From: Clavibacter tessellarius
GTDB lineage: Bacteria > Actinomycetota > Actinomycetes > Actinomycetales > Microbacteriaceae
Reading direction: 5' to 3'
Assembly: GCF_001618005.1 (NCBI RefSeq)
Contig: NZ_LQXA01000019.1
Coordinates: 124,001 to 188,000 of the forward strand
DNA length: 64,000 bases
The translations under genes and the position numbers were made by a program. The notes below the pieces were generated by a model that ran no database searches, had not been told where the DNA came from, and was given only the letters and a program-made list of their open reading frames with translations. Shown piece after piece: positions 50,254 through 59,415 of this stretch (positions are counted from its first letter, which is position 1; the number at the start of each line of letters is the position of its first letter).

Positions 50254-50289
50254 CGCTCCTCGCGGAGCGGTGGCGCTCCTCGCGGAGCG
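50254..50289. repeat. Duplicated small hairpin
   Basis: The 16-mer CGCTCCTCGCGGAGCG (stem CGCTCC/GGAGCG) occurs at 50254-50269 and again at 50274-50289, just before the citrate transporter stop; probably part of the terminator region. Confidence 0.7.
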
Positions 50290-50297
50290 CCTCCCGA

Positions 50298-51743
50298 TCA
50301 GATCGGGATGGCCGCCGTGAGCACGCCCACCGCGAGCATCACGAGCGACACCAGGACGGCGCGCCACAGCACCTTGCGGTGGTGGTCGCCGAGGTTCACG
50401 TCGGCCAGCGACACGAGCAGCAGGATCGCCGGCACGAGCGGGCTCTGCAGGTGCACGGGCTGCCCGGTGATGGACGCGCGGGCCATCTCCACGGGATCGA
50501 TGCCGTAGTTCGCCGCGCTCTCCGCGAGCACCGGGAGCATGCCGTAGTAGAAGGCGTCGTTGCTCATGAAGAAGGTCATCGGGATGCTGAGCACGCCCGT
50601 GATGACCGCGAGGCCCGGGCCGAGCGCGTCCGGGATGATCGTGACGAGCCACGCCGACATCGCCGAGACCATGCCCGTGCCGTTGAGCACGCCGATGAGG
50701 ACGCCGGCCGCGAGCACCATCGAGACGACGCCGACCACGCTGGGCGCGTGCGCGGCGATGCGCTCGCCCTGGTCCTTCAGCACCCGGAAGTTGACGATCA
50801 GGGCGATGGCGGCGCCGACCATGAAGACGTAGGCGAGGGGCAGCTGGTCCATGATCAGCAGCACGAGCACCGCGATGGTGAGCCCCAGGTTGAACCAGAT
50901 GAGGCGCGGACGGAGCGTCTCGCGGTCGGGGTCGAGCATCGTCGAGCCGACCGTGGAGACCGCGGCCGTCTCGGCGCGCACGAGCGAGGGGGCGAGGGTG
51001 ATGAGGCCGCCGCGCGGGGTCGCGGGGGCGCCGCGACCGGCGCGCCACCAGCCGGAACCGCCCGTGGATCCGCCGGAGCCGGCACCCGCGCCGCCGTCGA
51101 GGCCGCCCTCGGCCCGCGCCTCGCCGAGCGCCGCGAGGCGGTTGCGCTCGCGGACGCCCATGGTCCAGGCGAAGATGAAGACGAGCGCCAGGCCCACCAG
51201 GAGCGACGGGATCATCGGCACGAAGATGTCGGTCGGCGAGACCTTGAGGGCCGCCGCCGCGCGGACGGTCGGGCCGCCCCACGGGACGATGTTGAGCGTG
51301 CCGTTCGCGAGCCCGGCCGTGCAGGTGAGGACCACCGGGCTCATCCCGAGCTTGCGGTAGATGGGCAGCATGGCCGCCGTGGTGACGATGAAGGTGGTCG
51401 ATCCGTCGCCGTCGAGGGAGACCGCCGCCGCGAGGATGGCCGTGCCGAGCACGATCTTCGCCGGGTCGCCGCCCGCGACGCGGAGGATGAGGCGCACCAG
51501 CGGGTCGAACAGGCCGACGTCGATCATGATGCCGAAGTAGATGATGGCGAACATCAGCAGCGCGGCCGTGGGGGCCAGGTCGCCGAGCGCCTCGATGACC
51601 ATGTCGCCGATGCCGAGCCCGGCGCCCGCGAAGAGCCCGAAGATCGTCGGCACGAGGATGAGGGCGACCATGGGCGTCAGCCGCTTGGTCATGATGAGCG
51701 CCATGAAGGTGAGGACCATGGCGAAGCCCAGGAATACCAGCAC
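50298..51743 (-). CDS. Citrate:Mg2+/H+ symporter, CitMHS family
   Basis: 481-residue transporter importing metal-complexed citrate. Family features: F-x-M-V-x-x-F-M-x-L-I-M-T-K-R-L-T-P near the start, S-L-D-G-D-G-S-T-T-F near 108, N-I-V-P-W-G-G-P near 145 and F-F-M-S-N-D-A-F-Y-Y-G near 400. A Gly/Ser-rich loop near 225-245 is longer than usual. GTG 51743 with AAGGAG 7-8 nt upstream. Divergent from its probable two-component regulators. Confidence 0.93.
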   Translation of the reverse strand: MLVFLGFAMVLTFMALIMTKRLTPMVALILVPTIFGLFAGAGLGIGDMVIEALGDLAPTAALLMFAIIYFGIMIDVGLFDPLVRLILRVAGGDPAKIVLGTAILAAAVSLDGDGSTTFIVTTAAMLPIYRKLGMSPVVLTCTAGLANGTLNIVPWGGPTVRAAAALKVSPTDIFVPMIPSLLVGLALVFIFAWTMGVRERNRLAALGEARAEGGLDGGAGAGSGGSTGGSGWWRAGRGAPATPRGGLITLAPSLVRAETAAVSTVGSTMLDPDRETLRPRLIWFNLGLTIAVLVLLIMDQLPLAYVFMVGAAIALIVNFRVLKDQGERIAAHAPSVVGVVSMVLAAGVLIGVLNGTGMVSAMSAWLVTIIPDALGPGLAVITGVLSIPMTFFMSNDAFYYGMLPVLAESAANYGIDPVEMARASITGQPVHLQSPLVPAILLLVSLADVNLGDHHRKVLWRAVLVSLVMLAVGVLTAAIPI

Positions 51744-51865
51744 GTGTGACTCCTTCGTCGGTGGGCGGACGCCCGGCTGAACACCACACGCTAGGTCGGC
51801 TTCCCCGCTTCGTCGCGCTTGTGCCGCTTCATCGCGATAGTGCACGCAAACGACGTTCTGCGCAT

Positions 51866-51871
51866 TATGCT
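51866..51871 (+). promoter_or_regulatory. -10 element of sensor kinase promoter
   Basis: TATGCT, 7 nt before ATG 51879; supports that start over upstream in-frame GTG and ATG codons. Confidence 0.5.
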
Positions 51872-51878
51872 CACCTCG

Positions 51879-53816
51879 ATGGATCGGGCGACGGGGCGAC
51901 GACGGGCGGGGCTCGACTTCGCCCGGCGCACCCTCGTCCTCCAGCTGCTCGTCGTGCTCGTCGTCGTGGGCATCGCGACCATCGCCTACGGTCTGCTCAG
52001 CTCGTCGGAGAACCGCCAGGAGGCGCAGGCGACGGCGCTCGCGATCGCGCGGACGACCGCCGAGGATCCCGCGCTCCGGGCCGCCGTCACCGCCGAGACC
52101 GCGGATCCCGCGCGACCCTCGGCCGCGGACCTCGCCGACGGGCTGGTGCAGCGGAGCTCCGAGGCGGTGCGCGAGCGGACGGGCGCGCTCTTCGTCGTGG
52201 TGACCGACGACCGCGGACTGCGGCTCGCGCACCCCGACCCGGCCGAGCTCGGGCAGCTCGTGAGCACGGATCCGGCCGTCGCGCTCGCGGGACGCGAGGA
52301 GGTCACCTGGGCGACCGGCACGCTCGGGGAGTCGGCGCGGGCGAAGGTGCCGGTGCGGGCGCTGGACGCCGAGGCGCCCGCGGGCGGTGCCTCCGGTGCG
52401 TCCGGTGCGTCCGGTGCGTCCGGTGCGTCCGGTGCGTCCGGTGCCTCCGGTGCCTCCGGTGCGTCCGCCGCCGACGGCCGCGTCGTCGGCGAGGTCAGCG
52501 TCGGCTTCGCGGCGGCGACCGTGCGCGACTCCATCGGCGTCGACGTCGCGGCCATCGCGGTGGTCGCCCTGCTCGCGCTCGGCGTCGGGGCGGTGGCCAG
52601 CGGGATCCTCTCGCGCCGTCTCGCTCGCCTCACCCTCGGCCTCCAGCCGTCCGAGCTCGCGGGCCTCGTGCAGGACCAGGCGGCCGTGCTGTCCGGGGTA
52701 GGCGAGGGCGTGCTCGGCCTCGGCCCCGACGGGCGCGTCACGGTCTGCAACCCGCGGGCCGCGGAGCTGCTCGGCCTCGAGGATCCGGTCGGCCGCACGC
52801 TCGCGGACCTCGGCGTCGCGCCGGTCCTGCGGGACGCGGTGGCCGCGGCGCGGGCCGGTCAGGGATCCACGGCCGGGTCCGCCGGCGCGCCCGACGCCGG
52901 ATCCGCGTCGCTGCGCGCGGTGGTCGACGACCGGCTCCTCTTCGTCGACGTCGCCCGGGTCGCCCGCGACGGCCGCGACCTCGGCACCGTGATGGTGCTG
53001 CGCGACGAGACGGACGTCGAGGCGATGAGCCGCCGCCTCACCGCCGTCACCGCGATGTCCACGGCGCTGCGGGTGCAGCGGCACGAGTTCGCGAACCGCC
53101 TCCACGTCGTGCGCGGCCTCGTCGCGACCGGCCGGGTGGACGAGGCCGACAGCTACCTCGCGGGCGTGCTCGAGCAGGGGCCCGTGGCGTTCCCGACGGT
53201 CGACGCGGGGCTCGTCGACGAGCCGTACCTGCAGGCGTTCCTCGGCGCGAAGGCGATGGAGGCCGAGGAGCGGGGCGTGACGCTGCGGGTCGGGCCCGGC
53301 ACGCTCGTCCGCGGGTTCCTGGTGCGGCCGGAGGAGGTCACGACCGTCCTCGGCAACCTCGTCGACAACGCGGTGCACGCGGCCGTACGCGGATCCCGGG
53401 CCGACCGGTGGGTGGAGGTGGAGGCGCTCGACGACGGCGCCGACCTGCACCTCGCGGTCGCCGACTCGGGTGACGGGCTCGGGTCGGCGGACGCCGTGGG
53501 GATCTTCCGGCGCCGGCCCGACGACGTGGACGGGGCCGCGGAGGCGCTCGCGGCGGCCGGCGGAGCGGATCCCGCGCACGGACTCGGCTTCGGGCTGCCG
53601 CTCGTGCGCGACATCGCCCGGCGCGACGGCGGCGACGTGTGGGTCGCGGACCCGGGTGGCCCGCCGTCCGAGGCCGAGTCCGGCGCGGTGTTCTGCGCGC
53701 GCCTCGCGGGCGTGGTCGAGCCGCCCGACGCGGATCCGCCGGCCGACGATCCCCACTTCCCCGCCACCCCCGGCACCGACCCCGACACCCACACCCCCGA
53801 CGGAGCCCGCGCATGA
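51879..53816 (+). CDS. CitA/DcuS-type sensor histidine kinase
   Basis: 645 residues. Helix 1 about 20-42, extracytoplasmic PAS-type sensor to about 215, helix 2 about 218-240, cytoplasmic PAS (about 265-370), then phospho-acceptor His in Q-R-H-E-F-A-N-R-L-H near 401 and an HATPase with D-N-A-V-H-A-A and G-L-G-F-G-L-P-L. It should sense citrate and phosphorylate the next gene's product. Odd: a Gly-Ala-Ser repeat (about 170-196) in the sensor domain, from 9-bp tandem repeats, and a Pro/Asp-rich tail. ATGA overlap with the regulator. Confidence 0.92.
   Translation: MDRATGRRRAGLDFARRTLVLQLLVVLVVVGIATIAYGLLSSSENRQEAQATALAIARTTAEDPALRAAVTAETADPARPSAADLADGLVQRSSEAVRERTGALFVVVTDDRGLRLAHPDPAELGQLVSTDPAVALAGREEVTWATGTLGESARAKVPVRALDAEAPAGGASGASGASGASGASGASGASGASGASAADGRVVGEVSVGFAAATVRDSIGVDVAAIAVVALLALGVGAVASGILSRRLARLTLGLQPSELAGLVQDQAAVLSGVGEGVLGLGPDGRVTVCNPRAAELLGLEDPVGRTLADLGVAPVLRDAVAAARAGQGSTAGSAGAPDAGSASLRAVVDDRLLFVDVARVARDGRDLGTVMVLRDETDVEAMSRRLTAVTAMSTALRVQRHEFANRLHVVRGLVATGRVDEADSYLAGVLEQGPVAFPTVDAGLVDEPYLQAFLGAKAMEAEERGVTLRVGPGTLVRGFLVRPEEVTTVLGNLVDNAVHAAVRGSRADRWVEVEALDDGADLHLAVADSGDGLGSADAVGIFRRRPDDVDGAAEALAAAGGADPAHGLGFGLPLVRDIARRDGGDVWVADPGGPPSEAESGAVFCARLAGVVEPPDADPPADDPHFPATPGTDPDTHTPDGARA
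52386..52466. repeat. 9-bp tandem repeat, 9 units, in sensor kinase
   Basis: Nine copies of GGTGCSTCC (six with G, three with C at the variable position), each coding Gly-Ala-Ser. Copy changes keep the frame and lengthen or shorten a loop in the citrate-sensor domain. Confidence 0.95.
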
Positions 53817-54478
53817 CCGACGACCTCACCGTCCTCATCGTCGACGACGACTTCCGCATCGCCCGCCTGCACGAGGGCATCGTGGAGCAGGCGCCCGGGT
53901 TCCGGTCCGTCGGCACCGCGGGCAGCGTGCGGGCGGCGCTCGCCGTGCTCGACACGTCGCGCCCCGACCTCGTGCTCCTCGACGCGTACCTGCCCGACGG
54001 CAGCGGCATCGACCTGGTGCGGCGCATCGAGCCCGACGTGATCCTCGTCACGGCCGCCGACGATCCCGCCACCGTCCGCCGCGCCCTCCGCGGCGGCGCC
54101 GTCTCCTACCTCGTGAAGCCGTTCGCGCCGGAGCTGCTCACCGCGCGCCTGGCGGCCTACGCGGCCTTCCGTGCCGGGCTCGCGAGCGACCGCCCGCTCG
54201 ACCAGGCCGGCATCGACCGCGCCATCCACGCCCTGCGGCCCGGCCGGGTCTCGGCGCGCGAGCGCCCGGCGACCGAGCAGGCCGTGCTCGACGCCCTCGC
54301 CGCATCCGACGCGGAGCTCAGCGCCCCGGAGATCGCGGAGCGGGTGGGCGTCTCCCGCGCCACCGCGCAGCGCTACCTCGGCGCCCTCGCGCGCGACCGC
54401 GTCGTGGACGTGCAGCTCAACTACGGATCCACGGGCCGCCCGGAGCACCGCTACCGGATCCTGCGGCCGCGCGGCTAG
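53813..54478 (+). CDS. CitB/DcuR-type response regulator
   Basis: 221 residues: receiver domain with acidic pocket V-D-D-D-F near 11, phospho-Asp in L-L-D-A-Y-L-P-D-G near 56 and K-P-F near 103; C-terminal winged helix with I-A-E-R-V-G-V-S-R-A-T-A-Q-R-Y. Coupled to the kinase gene through ATGA. Expected to activate the divergent citrate transporter at 51743. Confidence 0.93.
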   Translation: MTDDLTVLIVDDDFRIARLHEGIVEQAPGFRSVGTAGSVRAALAVLDTSRPDLVLLDAYLPDGSGIDLVRRIEPDVILVTAADDPATVRRALRGGAVSYLVKPFAPELLTARLAAYAAFRAGLASDRPLDQAGIDRAIHALRPGRVSARERPATEQAVLDALAASDAELSAPEIAERVGVSRATAQRYLGALARDRVVDVQLNYGSTGRPEHRYRILRPRG

Positions 54479-54499
54479 CGCGACGGCGACGCCGACGGA

Positions 54500-54919
54500 T
54501 CAGGGGCAGACGTACATGTACGGCGTGAGGCCCGCGCCCTGGATCTCGACGAGCGTGCGGGCGAGGATCTCGAGGGTGTCCTCCACCTCGTACGAGGCCC
54601 AGTCGCCCACATGGGGGCAGACGCCCTGCCAGCGCTCCGCGAGCTCGTCGCGTCGCGCGGGCACGGCGTCGCGCAGCAGGCCGGCGAGCCCCGAGCTGAG
54701 CGGCATCACGAAGACGGCGAAGTCGTCCGTCTCCGCGATGGGCTCCTGGGTGTACGTCGGGAGCTCCGAGCCGGCGACTCCGCGGATCAGCCCCTCGAGC
54801 TCCCAGACCTCGTCGGGCATCAGGTAGCAGTCGTACCCCTCCGGCTCCCCGTCGAGCTCGAGGACGGCCGCGGCCGCCTCATCGTCTGCAGCACCGAACA
54901 CGATCGTCGTCATCCCCAT
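54500..54919 (-). CDS. Hypothetical protein
   Basis: 139-residue acidic soluble protein, alternating helices and strands, ending T-P-Y-M-Y-V-C-P. No family recognised. GAGAGGA lies 7 nt before ATG 54919 (ATG 54913 is possible). The following 255 bp to 55174 hold no gene I can support. Confidence 0.7.
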   Translation of the reverse strand: MGMTTIVFGAADDEAAAAVLELDGEPEGYDCYLMPDEVWELEGLIRGVAGSELPTYTQEPIAETDDFAVFVMPLSSGLAGLLRDAVPARRDELAERWQGVCPHVGDWASYEVEDTLEILARTLVEIQGAGLTPYMYVCP

Positions 54920-55174
54920 GCGGTCATCCTCTCGTGGCGACCGGCGGTCGTGCGAGGCGCGAGCGGATACGTGGAGAAGACGGTCTGCAGCAGCTCGCGT
55001 GGGGAGAATCAGTGGGCTGAACAGAGGCTCGTGATGTGCTCCCGAATCCGTCTCTTCGTGACACTTGTCGCGCATAAGCGACGCTACGAGGAGCATTGGC
55101 GACACTTCTGTCAGCGATGAGCTCCCTCTCGGCGCCGTCCACCGGTCACACGCGGTGCACTGCGCTTCAGCGGA

Positions 55175-56485
55175 TCAGCTCCCGACGGCCACCGGCAGCG
55201 GGACCTCGTCGGCGGCGAGCTCCTCGCTCGTGGAGCCGAGCACCTCGCGGACGGCCTCGCGGATGATGGCGAGCCCCTCCTCGACCTGCTCGTCGGTGAT
55301 GGTGAGCGCGGGCAGCACCTTCATGACCGTGCCGCCGGCGCCGCTCGTCTCCATGAGCATGCCGCGCTCGAACGCCGCGCGGCAGACGGCGCCGGCGAGG
55401 TCGCCCGAGGGGAACTCGATGCCCCGCGCGAGGCCGCGGCCGCGCACCTTCAGCGTCATCTCCGGCGCGACGGAGGCCGCGATCTCGGTGAAGACCTCGT
55501 GGATTCGCTCGCCCTTGCGGAGCGTGGACGCCTCGAGCTCGCCGTCTGCCCAGTACAGGCGGATGGCCTCAGCGCCCGTGAGGAACGCGGGCGCGATGCC
55601 GCGGAAGGTGCCGTTGTGCTCGCCCGGCTTCCACTGGTCGAGCTCGGGCTTGAGGAGCGTGAGGGCCATGGGCAGGCCGTATCCGCCGATGGACTTGGAG
55701 AGCGTGACGATGTCGGGGACGATGCCCGACTCCTCGAAGCTGAAGAACCCGCCCGTGCGGCCGCAGCCCATCTGCACGTCGTCGACGATGAGGACGATGC
55801 CGTGGCGCGTGGTCAGCTCGCGCAGCTTCCGCAGCCACTCGGGTGAAGCGACGTTGATGCCGCCCTCGCCCTGCACGGTCTCGACGATGACGCCGGCGGG
55901 CGTGTCGACGCCCGAGCCCGAGTCGTCGAGCAGCTTCTCGAAGTACGCGAGGCTGTCGGTCTCGCCGCCGAGGTAGCCGTCGAACGGCACCGCGATGGCG
56001 TGGTGGAGCGGGTGGCCCGCGCCGCCGCGCTTGAGCGCGTTGCCGGTGACGGAGAGCGCTCCCTCGGTCATGCCGTGGAACGAGTTCGTGAAGTGCACGA
56101 TGGTGGTGCGGCCGGTGACCTTGCGCGCGAGCTTCATGGCGGCCTCGACCGCGTTGGCGCCGCCCGGGCCGGGGAACATGATGCGGTAGTCGAGCCCGCG
56201 CGGCTGGAGGATGACGTCCTGGAAGGTCTGCAGGAAGTCGCGGCGGGCCTCCGTGAACATGTCGAGGGAGTGCGTGACGCCGTCGCGGAGGATGTAGTCG
56301 ACCAGCTTCTGCTTGAGCGCCGGGTTGTTGTGCCCGTAGTTGAGCGCGCCGGCGCCCGCGAAGAAGTCGAGGTAGCGGTCGCCGTCGGCCGTGAACATCT
56401 CGCTGCCCACCGCGCGGTCGAACACGACCGGCCAGCCGCGGCTGTAGCTCCGGACCTCGGACTCCATCTGCTCGAAGATCGTCAT
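55175..56485 (-). CDS. ectB: Diaminobutyrate-2-oxoglutarate aminotransferase
   Basis: 436-residue class-III PLP aminotransferase converting aspartate semialdehyde and glutamate to L-2,4-diaminobutyrate. F-P-G-P-G-G-A-N-A-V-E-A-A and N-S-F-H-G-M-T bind PLP; I-V-D-D-V-Q near 236 and the Schiff-base lysine in L-S-K-S-I-G-G near 263 are intact. Length matches EctB. AAGGAG lies 9 nt before ATG 56485. No ectA or ectC nearby, so the product probably serves something other than ectoine, most likely diaminobutyrate for the cell wall. Confidence 0.88.
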   Translation of the reverse strand: MTIFEQMESEVRSYSRGWPVVFDRAVGSEMFTADGDRYLDFFAGAGALNYGHNNPALKQKLVDYILRDGVTHSLDMFTEARRDFLQTFQDVILQPRGLDYRIMFPGPGGANAVEAAMKLARKVTGRTTIVHFTNSFHGMTEGALSVTGNALKRGGAGHPLHHAIAVPFDGYLGGETDSLAYFEKLLDDSGSGVDTPAGVIVETVQGEGGINVASPEWLRKLRELTTRHGIVLIVDDVQMGCGRTGGFFSFEESGIVPDIVTLSKSIGGYGLPMALTLLKPELDQWKPGEHNGTFRGIAPAFLTGAEAIRLYWADGELEASTLRKGERIHEVFTEIAASVAPEMTLKVRGRGLARGIEFPSGDLAGAVCRAAFERGMLMETSGAGGTVMKVLPALTITDEQVEEGLAIIREAVREVLGSTSEELAADEVPLPVAVGS

Positions 56486-56645
56486 GCCGTGTCGCTCCTT
56501 GATGCTCATCGGCGACCTGCGTGGACCGCCGCGCGTCGGGCGGGGCTCGTGGCTCCGGGCGACGGGGAAGACGCTGCGATGCGCAGCCCCTCCATCGTCG
56601 CACCTCCTCCCGACATCGCAGGAATCCGCGGCGTGAGGATCTCGA

Positions 56646-56651
56646 TAGGGT
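56646..56651 (+). promoter_or_regulatory. -10 element of leaderless promoter
   Basis: TAGGGT, 6 nt before ATG 56658. Confidence 0.6.
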
Positions 56652-56657
56652 CGCGAC

Positions 56658-57590
56658 ATGGCCGCATCCGGGGACGTCGATCCGCTCCGGGCCCCGGGGA
56701 CCGCGATGCTCGAGGTCGGCGGCCGGCAGGTGCGGCACCGCGTGACCGGCACCGGGGATCCGCTGCTCCTCCTGCACGGCATCGGCCGCAGCCTCGAGGA
56801 CTGGGACGAGCAGCACGCGCGGCTCTCCGAGGGGCACGCGCTGCACAGCCTCGATCTGCCGGGCTTCGGCTGGTCGGATCCCGTCCCCGGCGCCACCACG
56901 CTCGACGCGCTGGCGGACGCCCTGTCCGCGTACCTCGACGCGGTGGGCGTCCGCGGACCCGTGACCGTCGTCGGCAACTCGCTCGGCGGCGCCGTCGCGA
57001 TGACGCTGGCGGTACGGCACCCGGATCGCGTGCGCGCCCTCGTGCTCGCGGACAGCGCGGGCTTCGGCCGTCAGGTGACCGTGGGGCTCCGGATGCTCGC
57101 CTTCGACCCGCTCGCCACGCTGCTCATGCGGCCGACGCCCGGCAACTCGCGGCGCTCGACCCGCACGATCTTCCACGACCCGGCGCTCACCACCGACGCG
57201 CGCGTGCGGCACGCGCAGGAGCTCTCGGCCCGGCCGACCCACGCGGCCACGATGCTCGGCATCGCGCGCGACCTCGGCACGGTCCGCGGGGTGAGCTCGC
57301 GTTGGCGGCGCCCGCTGGTCGAGAGCGTGCGGGCGTCGGGCCTGCCGGTGCTCGCGGTGTGGGGCGACCGCGACCGGATCCTCCCGCCCGCGCACCTCAC
57401 GGCCGTCGCGCGCGAGCTGCCCGACGCGCGCACGCGCCTCATCCCGGACTGCGGCCACATGCCGCAGATCGAGCGGCCGGACCTGTTCGCCGGGCTGGTA
57501 GAGGACTTCCTAGCGTCGCTGCCGACAGATCCCGCGGTGGGGCCGGAGCCGGAGCCGGGGCCGGGGTCGGGGCCGGAGCCGGAGGGCTAG
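56658..57590 (+). CDS. Alpha/beta hydrolase
   Basis: 310 residues with a complete triad: Ser in G-N-S-L-G-G near 114, Asp in W-G-D-R-D near 238 and His in C-G-H-M-P near 265; oxyanion region L-L-H-G-I-G near 38. The last 20 residues are a Gly-Pro-Glu repeat. Leaderless ATG. Its stop overlaps that of the convergent HEAT protein (CTAG). Substrate not readable. Confidence 0.9.
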   Translation: MAASGDVDPLRAPGTAMLEVGGRQVRHRVTGTGDPLLLLHGIGRSLEDWDEQHARLSEGHALHSLDLPGFGWSDPVPGATTLDALADALSAYLDAVGVRGPVTVVGNSLGGAVAMTLAVRHPDRVRALVLADSAGFGRQVTVGLRMLAFDPLATLLMRPTPGNSRRSTRTIFHDPALTTDARVRHAQELSARPTHAATMLGIARDLGTVRGVSSRWRRPLVESVRASGLPVLAVWGDRDRILPPAHLTAVARELPDARTRLIPDCGHMPQIERPDLFAGLVEDFLASLPTDPAVGPEPEPGPGSGPEPEG

Positions 57591-58243
57591 GAGCGGTCGG
57601 CGTCCGCGTCGGTCGCGGCGTCGTCCATCGCGTCCTCGTCGTCCGCATCCGGCGCCGCCGTGCTCGCCGCAGCAGCGGCGGCCGCATGGCGCCCCGCAGC
57701 CGACAGCACCTGGTCGTGGCGAGCGGCGAGGGCCTCGAGGCCGTCGTGGGCGGCGACGCGCACGGAGGTGTCGGGGTCGGTCAGCGCGCGGCGGATGACG
57801 TCCTCGTCGGCGGGGGAGCCGACGGCGCCGAGCGCGCGCAGGGCGGCGCCGCGGACGCGGGCGTTCTCGTCGGTGACGAGCACGGTGAGCGCGCGCACGA
57901 GCGGCAGCTGCCGGGTCGCGACGACCTTCGCGCATGCCTCGCGCACGCGCCACGCGCGGTTCGTCAGGTTCTTCTCGACGACCTTCGCGGCCTCGGGGGT
58001 CCACGCGTAGAGGAGCGCGCGGGCGCCCCAGGCCTCGGGCCAGTAGAGGGGAGGGGCGCCGTTGAGGATCCCGCGGGCGTGCCGTCCGCCGACCAGCAGC
58101 AGGAAGTCGTCGCCCTCGTACAGGCCGTCGAGCAGGCCCATCGCCCGCAGGGCGACCTCCCGCTCGCTCGTGCGCGACACCGCGTCGCTCATGCGCGTCG
58201 CGAGGGAGTCCTCGCGACGGCGGGGGTCATCTCCGTCAGCCAT
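57587..58243 (-). CDS. HEAT-repeat protein
   Basis: 218 residues. The middle (about 85-175) has three helical pairs with spacing and residues typical of HEAT/PBS-lyase repeats (R-V-R-E-A-C-A-K-V, R-V-R-G-A-A-L-R-A-L-G, S-V-R-V-A-A-H-D-G-L). Ala- and Asp-rich tail. Such proteins are scaffolds. ATG 58243 has TACGGT 7 nt before it, near the leaderless pattern. Confidence 0.82.
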   Translation of the reverse strand: MADGDDPRRREDSLATRMSDAVSRTSEREVALRAMGLLDGLYEGDDFLLLVGGRHARGILNGAPPLYWPEAWGARALLYAWTPEAAKVVEKNLTNRAWRVREACAKVVATRQLPLVRALTVLVTDENARVRGAALRALGAVGSPADEDVIRRALTDPDTSVRVAAHDGLEALAARHDQVLSAAGRHAAAAAAASTAAPDADDEDAMDDAATDADADRS

Positions 58244-58305
58244 GCGGACAACCGTATCGGCTGCGGCGCGCCCGGCCCGCCGCCGGTCGCGTACCGGGTG
58301 CCGGA

Positions 58306-59415
58306 TCAGCCCGCCTGCGTGTTGAAGAGCAGCCCCAGCAGGTAGGTGGCCCCGGCCGCGCCGAAGCCGATGAGCAGCTGGCGGCCGGCGCGGCGGAGCG
58401 GCGGGCCGCCCGAGAGGAGGCCGGTCACCGCGCCCGTGATGGACAGCGCGATCGCGACCAGCACGCACGCGAGGGCCAGCGCCGCGATCCCCTGGAGGCC
58501 GAAGAGGTACGGCAGCACGGGGATCACGGCGCCGGACGCGAAGAAGCAGAAGCTCGACAGCGCCGCGCCCCAGGCTGTGCCGACGCTCTCGTGCTCGTCG
58601 TCGGACGCGGTGACGCCCGCGATGCTGACCGGGATCGGCCGGGTCTCGGCGGCGAGGTCGCGGAGGACCTCGTCGGCGTGCGCGAGCGCCTCCTCCTCCG
58701 TCATGCCGCGGGCGCGGTAGACGAGGGCGAGCTCGTTGGCGTCGACGTCGAGGTGGGGGAGGGCGTCGCGCGTGCCCGGATCCGGGGCGGACGCCTCGAG
58801 CAGCTCGCGCTGGGAGCGCACGGACACGAACTCGCCCGCGCCCATCGAGAGCGCCCCGGCGAGGAGGCCCGCGAGGCCGGTCGCGAGGATCACGGCGTTC
58901 GGCACGCCCGTGGCCGTGATGCCGAGGACGAGCGCGAGGTTGCTCACGAGGCCGTCGTTCGCGCCGAAGACGGCGGCGCGGAAGGTGCCCGAGAGGCGCA
59001 TCCGGCCGCGGGTCGCGAGGCCGCGCACGACCTCCTCGTGCACGCGCTCGTCGGCGGCCATCGCGTCGGTGGCGTCGGCGTCGTCCGCGTACGGCGAGCG
59101 GCTCTCGGCGCGCTGCGCGAGGGCCAGCACGAAGACGGATCCGAAGCGGCGGGCGAGCAGGCCGAGGATCCGGGTGCGGATGTCGCCGCGCACGGGCTTG
59201 CCGACGCGGTCGCCGAGCAGCTCGATCCAGTGGTCGGCGTGCCGGCCCTCGGCCTCGGCGAGGGCGAGCAGGATCTCGCGCTCCTCGCCCGTGCGGCGGC
59301 CGGCGAGGTCGCGGTAGACGGCGGCCTCGGCGCGCTCGTCGGCGAGGTACTGCCGCCAGCGGCGCACCTGCGCGGGCGTCGGATCGGGCGTGCGGGCAGG
59401 GGGCATGGCGGGCAT
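58306..59415 (-). CDS. Ferritin-like / VIT1 fusion transporter (MbfA-like)
   Basis: 369 residues. The first about 145 form a ferritin-like bundle with E-x-x-H pairs (E-A-E-G-R-H-A-D-H-W and R-V-H-E-E-V); the rest is a CCC1/VIT1 membrane domain with F-G-A-N-D-G-L-V-S-N, a G-A-L-S-M-G-A-G-E-F block and about five helices. Members export iron or manganese, with the bundle sensing the metal. GGAGG lies 5 nt before ATG 59415. The 287 bp upstream hold no gene. Confidence 0.9.
   Translation of the reverse strand: MPAMPPARTPDPTPAQVRRWRQYLADERAEAAVYRDLAGRRTGEEREILLALAEAEGRHADHWIELLGDRVGKPVRGDIRTRILGLLARRFGSVFVLALAQRAESRSPYADDADATDAMAADERVHEEVVRGLATRGRMRLSGTFRAAVFGANDGLVSNLALVLGITATGVPNAVILATGLAGLLAGALSMGAGEFVSVRSQRELLEASAPDPGTRDALPHLDVDANELALVYRARGMTEEEALAHADEVLRDLAAETRPIPVSIAGVTASDDEHESVGTAWGAALSSFCFFASGAVIPVLPYLFGLQGIAALALACVLVAIALSITGAVTGLLSGGPPLRRAGRQLLIGFGAAGATYLLGLLFNTQAG

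Noticed and set aside
55175-56485. Ectoine biosynthesis cluster
   Set aside because: Only the aminotransferase is present; no acetyltransferase or ectoine synthase flanks it.
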